64,000 nucleotides of DNA from Megasphaera coli (GCF_900095855.1 NZ_FMIY01000002.1:1107322-1171321); one strand, 5' to 3'; shown: positions 47,299 through 55,742, numbered from the stretch's first letter. Translations and numbers: made by a program. The notes: generated by a model from the sequence alone, not told the origin.

Positions 47299-47910
47299 TT
47301 ACATACTGAAAATTATGGATTCCATTGTATCACCGTTTTGCCTGATTCCCTCACTCGGAGAATCTAATCCTCGCTCCTTCTCCAAATACTCATCTGCTTT
47401 ATCGGGAAAATAAAAAAGACTATCCCTAAAATAAGCCTTTTTACGTAAATTTCCGGTCTGCTTTAATTCCATATAAATAGCTCTGTCTATTTCCGACACA
47501 TCTTGCAATGAGTCCCTTAAAATCAAAAACATAAAATATGCGTCCAGCACGAGGAGTATTAGTATTCCAACTATAGTTTTAACCGGAAATTTGAGCCAAA
47601 CAGCTCGTTTAACAATGGCCAGCAACACGCTCCACCAAGCAATCACCCACAATAAAAAATACACGCAACCGGTTACGAAGCTATTACTTATCATCATATA
47701 TAGTATAGGAGCCACGTTATAAACATAGTCTTCAAACATTATAAGCGCAGTAAGCGGTACATATCCCAAAACAAATTGGGTTCGTGAACTAACTCCTGCA
47801 AATGATAACAATCCTTCTGTAAGCCCTTTACTGTACTGGAGAGCACTACCAAGGCAAACCAAAAAGGTAAAATACAACAAATTACTTTGCTGTATAAAAT
47901 GAGCAAGCAT
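47299..47910 (-). CDS. AT-rich accessory membrane protein, unknown function
   Basis: A 203-aa protein with four to five hydrophobic segments in the first 140 residues and a soluble, charged C-terminal tail of about 60 residues (DRAIYMELKQTGNLRKKAY and so on). No known domain is recognised. Base composition is clearly more AT-rich than the flanking core genes, suggesting transfer. It is the last gene of a three-gene operon, 15 nt after an interrupted small gene. Its position downstream of a haemagglutinin/CdiA remnant would fit an immunity or accessory role, but nothing in the sequence proves that. Confidence 0.75.
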   Translation of the reverse strand: MLAHFIQQSNLLYFTFLVCLGSALQYSKGLTEGLLSFAGVSSRTQFVLGYVPLTALIMFEDYVYNVAPILYMMISNSFVTGCVYFLLWVIAWWSVLLAIVKRAVWLKFPVKTIVGILILLVLDAYFMFLILRDSLQDVSEIDRAIYMELKQTGNLRKKAYFRDSLFYFPDKADEYLEKERGLDSPSEGIRQNGDTMESIIFSM

Positions 47911-47925
47911 ATTAAGCCGCTCCTA

Positions 47926-48150
47926 TTACGTTAGAAACTTTGTTATTTTTATAGCTAAATCAATGATTATCCCTATAAAAATAATAATCACAATAAGCCG
48001 AACAAACTGTGTCTCCGTAGAATCTTTTGGAAGCGTCTTAACCCCTTCTTTTAAAATACCTTCATCCCTTAATAGAGCATATGTTCTAAAATACTAAGAG
48101 TATTTAATCGCCAAGATAACTGTAGGCAGTAAAATAATATCTTTTATCAT
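47926..48150 (-). pseudogene. Small membrane protein gene interrupted by one in-frame TAG
   Basis: From ATG 48150, with GGAGG 6 nt upstream, the frame runs 75 codons to TAA at 47926 and contains a single TAG at codon 19 (48096-48094). Before it the peptide reads MIKDIILLPTVILAIKYS; after it comes YFRTYALLRDEGILKEGVKT and later a hydrophobic segment VRLIVIIIFIGIIIDLAIKI. The ribosome site, frame length and tight spacing to the next gene (15 nt) show it was a real gene. It is either broken by a recent nonsense mutation, read through, or affected by a sequencing error. Confidence 0.65.
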
Positions 48151-48207
48151 TTTTATCCTCCACACTTTTTCAATGAATCCGATTCACACAAACTACTTTA
48201 TGCGATC

Positions 48208-49191
48208 TTATTTTCCCGGTGTTGCCTGAAAACTATAATGCTCTATCGTATTTTGTATAGCCTGGAGCTTATTTTCATCATAAGCATCCTTCGAATACGC
48301 AATATAGTCGGTATCGGGCTCTACGGGCAGTCTTTTAATCTCTCCCGTCTTGCCGTCGTATATGAAGGGTCGATATTCATATATAGGTTGGTTTCTAAAG
48401 ATATTTTCCCATGCCCGCTCCCAGTCCATAAATTCTACATATCCCGGTTGGTGCGGTATCATGCTATAAATATTATTGTATGCCATAATCATTTTATTAG
48501 AAAATTTTTCTCTTTTCACTCCTTGTAAATCCGTAATAAACGTTCCTCCGACTCCGGAAATAAAAATTTTTTCCCCTTCCTTTGCCCAACCTTCAAGGTA
48601 TTCTCCTTTCTGAAACATAAAATAAGTTCTCTCTTGTGGATATGTTTTAAGCATATTGGCCTGATCAACATAAATAATACCGGTCTTTTCATAAGACAAA
48701 AGATCATTTCCATTGCTGCGAAGATTATAACCCGTAATAACTTTATTTACTTCCACAAAATTAGGGGAAATCAGATAAATATCGGTATTCACCTGCACCC
48801 AACATCCTAAATTATTGACCATAAGCGCTAACTCAGTCTTAGGTTCACTGTTTGGGATACTTGTTTGTTTAACTTTATTCTCCGAAATTTGCATAATAAT
48901 TAATTCCGATTTATCTGCCCTCATAAATAATATGGTTAACTTATTATTCGTTAAGTTTATCCTTCTTATAGTTCCCGGAATATTTGTAAAAATCTTCTCT
49001 ACCTCAATCTTCTTCATGTGCTTCATATCGTTAGGATCTATAAATTCAAATTTATTATTAATAATCGTTCCCGCATATACAGCCTTTGATACATCAAAAA
49101 TATATTTAGTTACATCAATAAGATTTTCAAAGCCCACCACTACAGCGAAAATCAGCACTATTACTGCAAAAAGTTTTTTCCCGTTCTTCAT
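48208..49191 (-). CDS. AT-rich exported or membrane-anchored protein, unknown function
   Basis: A 327-aa protein with a basic start (MKNGKKLF), one hydrophobic segment (about residues 7-21) that is a signal peptide or anchor, and a long extracytoplasmic part of beta-rich repeats (for example NKLTILFMRADKSELIIMQI, LGCWVQVNTDIYLISP) that resembles a beta-propeller-like layout. No family is recognised. It is the first gene of the AT-rich operon, 57 nt before the interrupted small gene. A weak promoter (TTGACT, 17 nt, TAAGCA) lies upstream in the 115-nt gap to the haemagglutinin remnant. Confidence 0.75.
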   Translation of the reverse strand: MKNGKKLFAVIVLIFAVVVGFENLIDVTKYIFDVSKAVYAGTIINNKFEFIDPNDMKHMKKIEVEKIFTNIPGTIRRINLTNNKLTILFMRADKSELIIMQISENKVKQTSIPNSEPKTELALMVNNLGCWVQVNTDIYLISPNFVEVNKVITGYNLRSNGNDLLSYEKTGIIYVDQANMLKTYPQERTYFMFQKGEYLEGWAKEGEKIFISGVGGTFITDLQGVKREKFSNKMIMAYNNIYSMIPHQPGYVEFMDWERAWENIFRNQPIYEYRPFIYDGKTGEIKRLPVEPDTDYIAYSKDAYDENKLQAIQNTIEHYSFQATPGK

Positions 49192-49305
49192 AAAGACTCC
49201 TTAAAATAGTCGAGGTGTGCTTACAATAGCATCCTTTCAAAGTCAACTCTATTCCCCCACTCTTGTTGCCGAATTTGTTTCCTGCCGGCATGGAGCCGAG
49301 TTCCG

Positions 49306-49883
49306 CTACGGCCGGAATCCCACCTTGTCCGGTTTTCCGTCTCTATCGTAGTAATGGAGCAGTTCATCCGCATTCTTCATAAACAGGCGCGACAGTTCCT
49401 GCCGCTCTTCGAGCTTCTTCTTGTCGAAGATTTTCCCCAGCCGATTGAGCGAGTTGGCCGTATCTCTGTTTATCTTGGTAAGGTCAACGTCTTCCTTTGT
49501 CGTTGTAATCGTTCCCGGGGCGATGGCGGATTTCGTCGCGGTATGTACGTCCTTCTGTACACCCGGCAATACATCCGGCGTCAGGAAGACTTCCGCCTTA
49601 TACCCTCTGTGCCGTGATTTATGCGGCCACCGCCGCTTATACGTATAGCTTGCCTGCGCCTTCCCGTCGTCAGGACGGCGCGACTCGTATTGATGAAGCC
49701 GCCGCCGTTTACACGGATGCCGTCGGGATTGGCCACAACGACAAAAGCCGCCCTGCCGGCCACTTCCATAAATCCGTTGAAGGCCGTAGGGCGGCCGGAG
49801 GTCACTTCGTTTACGATGACCTTGGCGGTGCCGCGATTCATATGGGGGTTACCTTCTCCTGTAACTACTGTCCTATCTATTAT
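49306..49883 (-). pseudogene. Remnant of an FhaB/CdiA-type two-partner-secretion exoprotein
   Basis: Two pieces of a very large exoprotein lie next to each other in different frames. The upstream piece (49883-49581, no start codon) carries the secretion-domain pattern VIVNEVTSGRPTAFNGFMEV, then VVVANPDGIRVNGGGFINTS and LTTG. The downstream piece (about 49620-49306) reads IAPGTITTTKEDVDLTKINR, then DTANSLNRLGKIFDKKKLEE and RQELSRLF, typical of the region before the variable C-terminal toxin of such proteins. A deletion and frameshift have joined the two ends, so the gene cannot make a full exoprotein. No TpsB/CdiB transporter is present. Confidence 0.75.
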
Positions 49884-49917
49884 TTATGGACAGTATAGCA
49901 CAGTTTTATGCCGATTT

Positions 49918-50745
49918 TTATTCGCTGTTAGCGGACAGCGCCGCTTCATTCAGCTTTAAGTCATACATATCCGCCAAGTCGCGCAAATTTTTTTCCGTCA
50001 CGGTCTGTCGTTTCCCGCCCATAGCAATTATTTCACCGCAGATTTGGGCCGATTTTTCCAAAACATCCATGAGACCGAACGTGTCACCGAACGTGTCACC
50101 GCAAACAAAGGTCCCGTGATGTGCCCAAACAACAACGCGATACGAACGCATTTTTTCGAGTGTTGCCGCGGCGGCAGCTTCACTGCCCGGAATTACCCAC
50201 GGTACGATGCCGATGCCTTCAGGAAAGACAATAGGATTTTCTATATCCATTTCCCAAAGTTCCCGCGTAAAGAGCGCATCGTCAAGCGGCAAAATAAAGG
50301 TTAAGGCGATCAGGTGCGCCGGATGGGCATGGTAAATGACGCGATTTCCTTCCTTACCGCCTGTACACTTCAAGGCGTGGACGGCCAGATGGGTAGGCAG
50401 CTCACTCGTCGGCTTGCCGTCTGTAAGGCCCCAAACAAGGCGGTACGCGTTGCCGGCAGCGTTAATTTCAATAATACCCGTATTTTCGGCCGGTGCAAAA
50501 CGGACATTGCGCATACATTTGCCGCTTCCCGTGAGGAGAAAAAAGGAGCCGCCCAAAACCGGCACGGCCGTCCGTATAGCATTCCACGGCGCCGTATTAT
50601 AAAAGCAGTCGGTGCACGCTTCTATCTCGGCGGCAGTCAGGCGATAACTTAAATTCCCGCCGTTTCGCTCATGCCAGCCGCGCGCGTCTCCGTCCGTGGC
50701 GAGGCGTATAAATTCCTGCGCAAAGGCTTGTTCTTCCAAGTTCAT
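49918..50745 (-). CDS. rhaD: Rhamnulose-1-phosphate aldolase
   Basis: A 275-aa class II (zinc) aldolase that cleaves rhamnulose 1-phosphate to dihydroxyacetone phosphate and lactaldehyde. It follows E. coli RhaD along its length: RGWHERNGGNLSYRL, LTGSGKCMRNV, WGLTDGKPTSELPTHLAVH, IYHAHPAHLIALT (zinc histidines), FTRELWEMD and the HHGTF zinc histidine. ATG at 50745 follows AAGGGGGA and overlaps the stop of the upstream exporter gene (ATGA). A 12-bp tandem repeat (about 50074-50100) encodes GDTFGDTFG without changing the family length. rhaA and rhaB are not nearby. Confidence 0.92.
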   Translation of the reverse strand: MNLEEQAFAQEFIRLATDGDARGWHERNGGNLSYRLTAAEIEACTDCFYNTAPWNAIRTAVPVLGGSFFLLTGSGKCMRNVRFAPAENTGIIEINAAGNAYRLVWGLTDGKPTSELPTHLAVHALKCTGGKEGNRVIYHAHPAHLIALTFILPLDDALFTRELWEMDIENPIVFPEGIGIVPWVIPGSEAAAAATLEKMRSYRVVVWAHHGTFVCGDTFGDTFGLMDVLEKSAQICGEIIAMGGKRQTVTEKNLRDLADMYDLKLNEAALSANSE

Positions 50746-52181
50746 ACAGCTTCCCCCTTTCCACCGCTCTCGCCGCCTGCCGTAAGTTTTTTCCGTAAGG
50801 TCACGCCCATGGCCAGGCAGGCGATTACGGCAAGAACGCTCAATACATACAGGGCAGAGGCGCTGCCGGCGAGCGTGCCCGCTGCCAAGTCGTCGATGTG
50901 AGCCTGTTGACCCGACACGACAACAGTAGAGACGACAGCCGTACCGACGGCACCGGCCAGTTGCTGCAGCGTATTGCAAACGGCATTGCCGTCACTTTGC
51001 CGCCGCGGTACGAGCAGGCGTACGCCGGTCGTCAAAATATTGCCGGCTGCAAAGCCCTGCCCTATTGTATAGGCAATATAAATGAGCGTAAGCGACTGTG
51101 TCGTCGATTTTTGCAAGGACAAAGCAAAGGTCACGGTTGCCAAAACGATCATAACCGTACCGAAGATGACAGGACGCCGCGGGCCGTATGCGTCGAGGAC
51201 GCGGCCGCTCACCGGGGCCAGCAACGCGCCGATAAGACAACCGGGCAGCAAAATGCAGCCTGCCGCAAAGGGCGTTTCACCGTGGACGAGCTGGGAAAAG
51301 TTCGGCAAGAGAAACCCCAGTCCCAAGGTAATAAACTGGATGATGAAGAGAGCCAAGACACTGAGAGAAAAATGCCAATCGGCAAAAATATCCAAGTGAA
51401 TGAGGGGCATTTCAATTCTGCCGGAACGACGGGCAAAGCAAGCGAGCAAAATAAAAAAGAGTCCAAGAAGGGTGATTATAGGCAAGCTTCCCCAGCCGTA
51501 ATCACCGGCAAAGCTCACAGCAAAAATGAGAGCTGCAAAGCTTCCTCCTAAAAGAAAATACGACGGTATGTCAAAGGCCGGCCTGCTCAGCAGAGACGAC
51601 TGACGAACAGCATACATGCCGCAGCAAAACGACAGGCCAAGAACAGGGAGCAAGGCGAAAAATATGGCCCGCCAGCCGAAGGTTTCCACTACCCAGCCGC
51701 CGAAGGACGGCCCTACGGCAGGCGATAGGGCGCAAATGAGCGAGGCCACGCCCATCATCATGCCCATGCGGTTAAGGGGCGCCTGCTCCAAAATGATATT
51801 GAACATAAGCGGCAAGGCGATGCCTGTGCCGATGCCCTGCAAAAGCCTGCCGACAAGAAGCACTGTAAAGGTACCTGCAAACGCGCCGAGAAGTGTACCG
51901 CCGACAAAGAGGACGCTTGCCGTGAAAAAGAGGCGTTTCATGACAAAGCGGGCCTTCAAAAAAGCCGACAAGGGGATGATGACGGCAAGCATGAGGAGAT
52001 ACCCTGTCGTAACCCACTGAACGGCAGATATATTAAGAGAAAATTCCCTCATGAGCGTCGGAAAAGTAACATTCATGGCCGTCTCAATGACAATACCTGT
52101 AAAAGACATGAGACCCGTTGCCAATATGGATAAAAACAGTTTACCGTCAATGCGCCGTTCAAAGCGACCATTGTCAGTCAT
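50742..52181 (-). CDS. DHA2-family MFS exporter (EmrB/QacA type)
   Basis: A 479-aa inner-membrane transporter with about 14 hydrophobic segments. The first segment pattern TGIVIETAMNVTFPTL, AVQWVTTGYLLMLA and VGRLLQGIGTGIALPLMFN with ALSPAVGPSFGGWV match proton-driven drug exporters of the DHA2 group. Substrate is unknown. ATG at 52181 follows AAGGAG. It is translationally coupled to rhaD, an unusual partner, which opens the possibility of export of a sugar-derived compound. Confidence 0.9.
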   Translation of the reverse strand: MTDNGRFERRIDGKLFLSILATGLMSFTGIVIETAMNVTFPTLMREFSLNISAVQWVTTGYLLMLAVIIPLSAFLKARFVMKRLFFTASVLFVGGTLLGAFAGTFTVLLVGRLLQGIGTGIALPLMFNIILEQAPLNRMGMMMGVASLICALSPAVGPSFGGWVVETFGWRAIFFALLPVLGLSFCCGMYAVRQSSLLSRPAFDIPSYFLLGGSFAALIFAVSFAGDYGWGSLPIITLLGLFFILLACFARRSGRIEMPLIHLDIFADWHFSLSVLALFIIQFITLGLGFLLPNFSQLVHGETPFAAGCILLPGCLIGALLAPVSGRVLDAYGPRRPVIFGTVMIVLATVTFALSLQKSTTQSLTLIYIAYTIGQGFAAGNILTTGVRLLVPRRQSDGNAVCNTLQQLAGAVGTAVVSTVVVSGQQAHIDDLAAGTLAGSASALYVLSVLAVIACLAMGVTLRKKLTAGGESGGKGEAV

Positions 52182-52234
52182 ACGCCTGCTCCTTTCGGTA
52201 TCGTAAAAAGACACATAAATAATACTGCTTCCCT

Positions 52235-52263
52235 ACTATACTAAAGAAAAAGGGGGCTTTCAA
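52235..52263 (-). promoter_or_regulatory. Promoter of the exporter-rhaD operon
   Basis: Minus strand TTGAAA (52258-52263), 17-nt spacer, TATAGT (52235-52240), divergent from the metQ promoter. Confidence 0.65.
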
Positions 52264-52300
52264 GTCCGGTTCCTTTTGCTCGGAAGAAAACTTTTCTATA

Positions 52301-52329
52301 TTGACAATCCCCGCTCCCATGTCTATAAT
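52301..52329 (+). promoter_or_regulatory. Promoter of the SAM riboswitch-metQ unit
   Basis: TTGACA (52301-52306), exact 17-nt spacer, TATAAT (52324-52329). Confidence 0.92.
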
Positions 52330-52352
52330 TAACGACAAGATAATTTCACATG

Positions 52353-52481
52353 CATTTATCCAGAGTGGCGGAGGGACTGGCCCTATGAAACCCGGCAACC
52401 GTTAACACGGTGCTAATTCCTGCGGAGATTTCCGAGAGATAAACCCGTTTAATCCCTTTTCTCTCGGAAAGGGATTTTTTA
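52353..52481 (+). ncRNA. SAM-I riboswitch (S-box)
   Basis: The aptamer has the S-box pattern: ATCCAGAGTGGCGGAGGGAC, then GGCCCTATGAAACCCGGCAA, a small P3/P4 hairpin, GGTGCTAATTCCTGC and the closing GAGAGATAA. A terminator stem AATCCCTTT/AAAGGGATT with a T run follows at 52451-52481. High S-adenosylmethionine should stabilise the aptamer, allow the terminator and shut off metQ. Confidence 0.96.
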
Positions 52482-52528
52482 ATGGATATTTTGCCTGGAT
52501 TATCATTTTCGCAAAGGAGGATTTACTC

Positions 52529-53362
52529 ATGCATTCATTTAAAAAACTCACCTTACTTGCCGGCGCGGCGCTTATTTCCGTGACGGCGCTGCTTGCCGGC
52601 TGCGGCACATCCACGCCTGCAGGCGGCACGGAAGCGACGAAAAATACGGTCGTCACCGTAGCGGCAACGCCTGTCCCGCACGGCGAAATACTCAATGAAA
52701 TTAAACCTCTCCTGGCCAAAGAAGGCATAGATCTGAAGATTATCGAATTTACGGACTATGTCAAGCCGAACCTGGCCTTGGCCGACAAGGAAGTGGACGC
52801 GACTTTCCACCAACATATCCCTTTCCTGGATAAATTTAATGCCGAACACGGGACAAAACTGATTTCAGCCGCAAAAATTCATGTTGAGCCCATGGGCGTG
52901 TACTCGCACAAAGTCAAAGATCTGAATTCCCTTGCGAACGGCGCGAAAGTGGCCATTCCGAATGATCCGTCCAACGGCGGCAGAGCACTTCTCATCCTGC
53001 AAAGCGCCGGCCTCATCTCCTTGAAAGACGGCGGCAACGTATCAAGCACAGTTCAGGACATCGTCAAGAATGACAAAAACCTGCAATTCGTCGAATTGGA
53101 AGCCGCACAGGTTCCCCGTTCCTTAGATGACACGGATATTGCCGTCATCAATACGAATTTCGCTTTAGAAGCAGGACTCAATCCCTTAAAAGATGCCCTC
53201 TTCCTGGAAGCGAAAGACTCGCCGTACGCCAATATTCTCGCCATCCGTGAAGGTGACGAATCGCGGCCGGAAATTCAAAAACTCGTTAAGGCTCTCCAAT
53301 CTCCGGAAGTAAAGAAATTTATTGAAGACAAGTATAAAGGAGCCATCTTACCGAGTTTTTAA
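52529..53362 (+). CDS. metQ: Methionine ABC transporter substrate-binding lipoprotein
   Basis: A 277-aa NlpA/MetQ-family lipoprotein that binds methionine for the MetNI transporter. The signal peptide ends in a lipobox LLAGC (Cys near residue 26), followed by a Thr/Gly linker. Family motifs include PVPHGEILNEIKP, FTDYVKPNLAL, DATFHQHIPFLD, PNDPSNGGRAL and INTNFALEAGL. AAGGAGG lies upstream of the ATG. It stands alone behind the SAM-I riboswitch; metN and metI are not adjacent, so it must share a permease encoded elsewhere. Confidence 0.95.
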   Translation: MHSFKKLTLLAGAALISVTALLAGCGTSTPAGGTEATKNTVVTVAATPVPHGEILNEIKPLLAKEGIDLKIIEFTDYVKPNLALADKEVDATFHQHIPFLDKFNAEHGTKLISAAKIHVEPMGVYSHKVKDLNSLANGAKVAIPNDPSNGGRALLILQSAGLISLKDGGNVSSTVQDIVKNDKNLQFVELEAAQVPRSLDDTDIAVINTNFALEAGLNPLKDALFLEAKDSPYANILAIREGDESRPEIQKLVKALQSPEVKKFIEDKYKGAILPSF

Positions 53363-53385
53363 CCGCTCATCCGCAAGATCACATA

Positions 53386-53417
53386 AGAAAGCCGCAGCAA
53401 ATGTCGCTGCGGCTTTC
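53386..53417. terminator. Hairpin between convergent metQ and the FMN-binding lipoprotein gene
   Basis: AGAAAGCCGCAGC/GCTGCGGCTTTCT, 13-bp stem with a 6-nt loop. T runs are short on both sides; it likely ends both transcripts. Confidence 0.75.
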
Positions 53418-53435
53418 TCTATTACGGCAGACGCC

Positions 53436-53912
53436 TTATTTCTGCGCCTGTTCCAAATCCTTATTTACTGCTTCTATAAACTGATTGTAGTTGATCGTCG
53501 CGCCGGAAATAGCGTCGACCTTGCTGAGATCCTGTTTCTTCAGCAGTTCGTCCACATATTGGCTCTGCGCCCGGTAAGCGACTTGCGCTTTTTTGGCATT
53601 CGTCGGATCCTTGTCTTTGCCGTAGTCGGAAGTCTTGACGGTCGTGCCGTCCTTGTCGATGCCCTTATAGTCGACGGCCGTAATCTTGTGATCCGCAATG
53701 GTCAAGGTAATGACAGCTTTGCCGTGTACCTTGTCCATAGAGCTTTCTGCCGTATACGTACCGTCTTTTACCTTGCTCATGTCGACAGTCATTGCCTGAG
53801 CGGGCTGTTCCTGCGGCGCTTCATCCTTATTGTCGTCGCTGCCGCAGCCGGACAACAACTGTACTGCCGCAAAAGCGGCAAAAAGAAGTATGGCGTATTT
53901 GCGTATTTTCAT
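53436..53912 (-). CDS. FMN-binding domain lipoprotein
   Basis: A 158-aa exported lipoprotein: signal peptide with lipobox LLSGC (Cys near residue 23), an acidic linker, then an FMN-binding domain (about residues 45-155) ending VDAISGATINYNQF, where the threonine of the SGAT motif can carry covalent FMN, as in RnfG, NqrC and PplA. It is the last gene of the iron operon, 11 nt after the ATPase gene. A role in passing electrons to periplasmic iron is plausible from context but is inference. Covalent attachment would also need an ApbE-type enzyme, not seen here. Confidence 0.88.
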   Translation of the reverse strand: MKIRKYAILLFAAFAAVQLLSGCGSDDNKDEAPQEQPAQAMTVDMSKVKDGTYTAESSMDKVHGKAVITLTIADHKITAVDYKGIDKDGTTVKTSDYGKDKDPTNAKKAQVAYRAQSQYVDELLKKQDLSKVDAISGATINYNQFIEAVNKDLEQAQK

Positions 53913-53923
53913 ATTTCTTCACT

Positions 53924-54580
53924 TTACTCCTTCTCAACTATGTGTCCGTGTTCAATAATAACGCACCGCTGAGCTTCGGCACCGACTTCAGGCGAGTGCG
54001 TTACTGTAATAATCGTATGACCTTCATCATGAAGCTCGCGGAAAATCTTCATAACCAGGTTCTGGTTCGCTTCGTCCAAATTCCCTGTCGGTTCATCGGC
54101 CAAGAGAACAACCGGATAGTTGATGAGCGCTCTGGCAATGCAGACACGCTGCTGTTCGCCGCCGGAAAGCTGACTCGGCAAGTGGTCCGCTCTGTCCTTG
54201 AGCCCGACGCGTTCCATCATTTCCATCGCTTCTTTTTTATCGGGCATACTGTGATAGTACTGCGCTACCATGACATTCTCCACGGCTGTCAAGTAAGGAA
54301 TCAAGTGGAACTGCTGGAAGACCATGCCGATTTTGCTGCGCCGCATTTCCGTCAAATCCGTGTCGGAAATATTGCGCAAATCAATTCCGTCGAGAACTAC
54401 GGAACCGCTCGTGGCATGGTCCATACAACCGATAATGTTCATCAGCGTCGTCTTGCCGGAGCCGGACGGGCCCATGATGGCAACCCATTCACCTTTTTCG
54501 ACGGACATATTAATATGCTGCAAAGCCATAACTTTGCCGTTATAGGCCATTGATACGTCTTTTAATTCCAATAAGCTCAT
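53924..54580 (-). CDS. ABC transporter ATPase, MacB/LolD type
   Basis: A 218-aa ATPase with Walker A GPSGSGKTTLMN, Q-loop VFQQFHLIPYLTA, signature LSGGEQQRVCIARAL and Walker B VLLADEPTGNLD followed by TVTHSPE. This MacB/LolD/FtsE-like type works with FtsX-fold permeases, and two such permease genes lie directly upstream (11 nt). In the known Campylobacter Cj1658-1663 and E. coli Fet systems the equivalent ATPase supports periplasmic iron use. It is the ninth gene of the operon. Confidence 0.9.
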   Translation of the reverse strand: MSLLELKDVSMAYNGKVMALQHINMSVEKGEWVAIMGPSGSGKTTLMNIIGCMDHATSGSVVLDGIDLRNISDTDLTEMRRSKIGMVFQQFHLIPYLTAVENVMVAQYYHSMPDKKEAMEMMERVGLKDRADHLPSQLSGGEQQRVCIARALINYPVVLLADEPTGNLDEANQNLVMKIFRELHDEGHTIITVTHSPEVGAEAQRCVIIEHGHIVEKE

Positions 54581-54591
54581 GAAAATCCTCC

Positions 54592-55737
54592 TTATTCGCC
54601 GCGCAATACGATTGCCGGATCAACGCTTGTCGCAATACGTACGGGCACGAGGCTGGCGGCGCCCGTAACCACGATGGACAAGACAATGGATATAATCACG
54701 ACGGACGGCGAGAATGAAATAGTGCGGCTGAATACATTCATACTGACACTCTGGGCAAAAACATAACCGAAGGCACTGCCCAAAATGCCGCCGAAGGCAC
54801 CGAGAACGCACCCTTCGCCGAAGAACTCAAGAACAATATTCTTGTTGCTCGCACCGATAGCCTTCTTCAAACCGATTTCTTTACGTCGTTCCGTAACGAC
54901 AGCCATCATCGTCGTCGTAACGCAAATCATGGTCAGCAAGAGGACGACAACCGTAACGAGGAGCATGAGAACCTGCAACTTGCTGAGCACATTCCATTCG
55001 GAACGGGCAATTTGCTGTACAAGCTGCGGCTGAACAGCCGGGTCTTCTTTTTGCAGCATGGTCTTAATATTGTCCAGCTTGGTGCCGTCGGCAACGATAC
55101 TGATTTGACCTAAGCTGATTTTATTCGGCTTTTGCGTCAAGTCCTGCATTTCATCCAAATTAATGAAGGCGAATTGTTCTTCCTTGCTGCCCGTGCTGGC
55201 AATGCCTGTTACCTTAAAAGGACGGACGGCCTTGCCTTCACCGGCGCTGATGCTGACGTTCTGTCCGATGAGCTTGTCCGGATCCCGGGAGATTTTTTTC
55301 GCCAGCTCCGCGCCGAGCAATACTTCACGAGCGCCTTCTTTCGGCCATTCGCCGCGTACCTGCCAGTACGAGCTGACCTCCCGGAGAGACTTGAAGTCCG
55401 TCCCCGCCGTCGTGACGGGCTGTTTGTTTACTTCAAGCGTATCGTAGAGATAAGGCGTAATGCCGACAATTTCATTACCGGAGAGCAAGGTACGCACCTT
55501 ATCGAGCTCACCCTTGTCGTATGTCGCTTCATCCCCGTTCGGCAGGATGAGGAGATTTGCACCGTAAGCACGGAATTCACGCCCCATCTGCTGCGGCACT
55601 TCACGATATACCGTAATCATGCCGGAAATAATCGTCGCGCCGACGGCTACGGCCAACAGAGCGACAAGCATACGCGTGTGTCTGCGCAGCAGGGCGTGTA
55701 TAACCATTGTAAAAAACATTTTATATTTTTTTATCAT
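54592..55737 (-). CDS. FtsX/MacB-type ABC permease (second of pair)
   Basis: A 381-aa permease with the MacB layout: one N-terminal membrane segment (LVALLAVAVGATIISGMI), a large periplasmic domain of about 210 residues, then three membrane segments ending in the FtsX-type ERRKEIGLKKAIGASNKNI loop. ATG at 55737 has AGG about 8 nt upstream; a GTG at 55746 is an alternative. It starts within a few bases of the stop of the first permease, so the two form a heterodimer with the ATPase. This transporter type couples ATP use to periplasmic work instead of import. Confidence 0.88.
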   Translation of the reverse strand: MIKKYKMFFTMVIHALLRRHTRMLVALLAVAVGATIISGMITVYREVPQQMGREFRAYGANLLILPNGDEATYDKGELDKVRTLLSGNEIVGITPYLYDTLEVNKQPVTTAGTDFKSLREVSSYWQVRGEWPKEGAREVLLGAELAKKISRDPDKLIGQNVSISAGEGKAVRPFKVTGIASTGSKEEQFAFINLDEMQDLTQKPNKISLGQISIVADGTKLDNIKTMLQKEDPAVQPQLVQQIARSEWNVLSKLQVLMLLVTVVVLLLTMICVTTTMMAVVTERRKEIGLKKAIGASNKNIVLEFFGEGCVLGAFGGILGSAFGYVFAQSVSMNVFSRTISFSPSVVIISIVLSIVVTGAASLVPVRIATSVDPAIVLRGE

Positions 55738-55742
55738 ACATA

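Noticed and set aside
50074-50100. 12-bp tandem repeat in rhaD as an insertion or slippage mutation
   Set aside because: The encoded GDTFGDTFG fills the same number of positions as E. coli RhaD in my alignment, so nothing is inserted.
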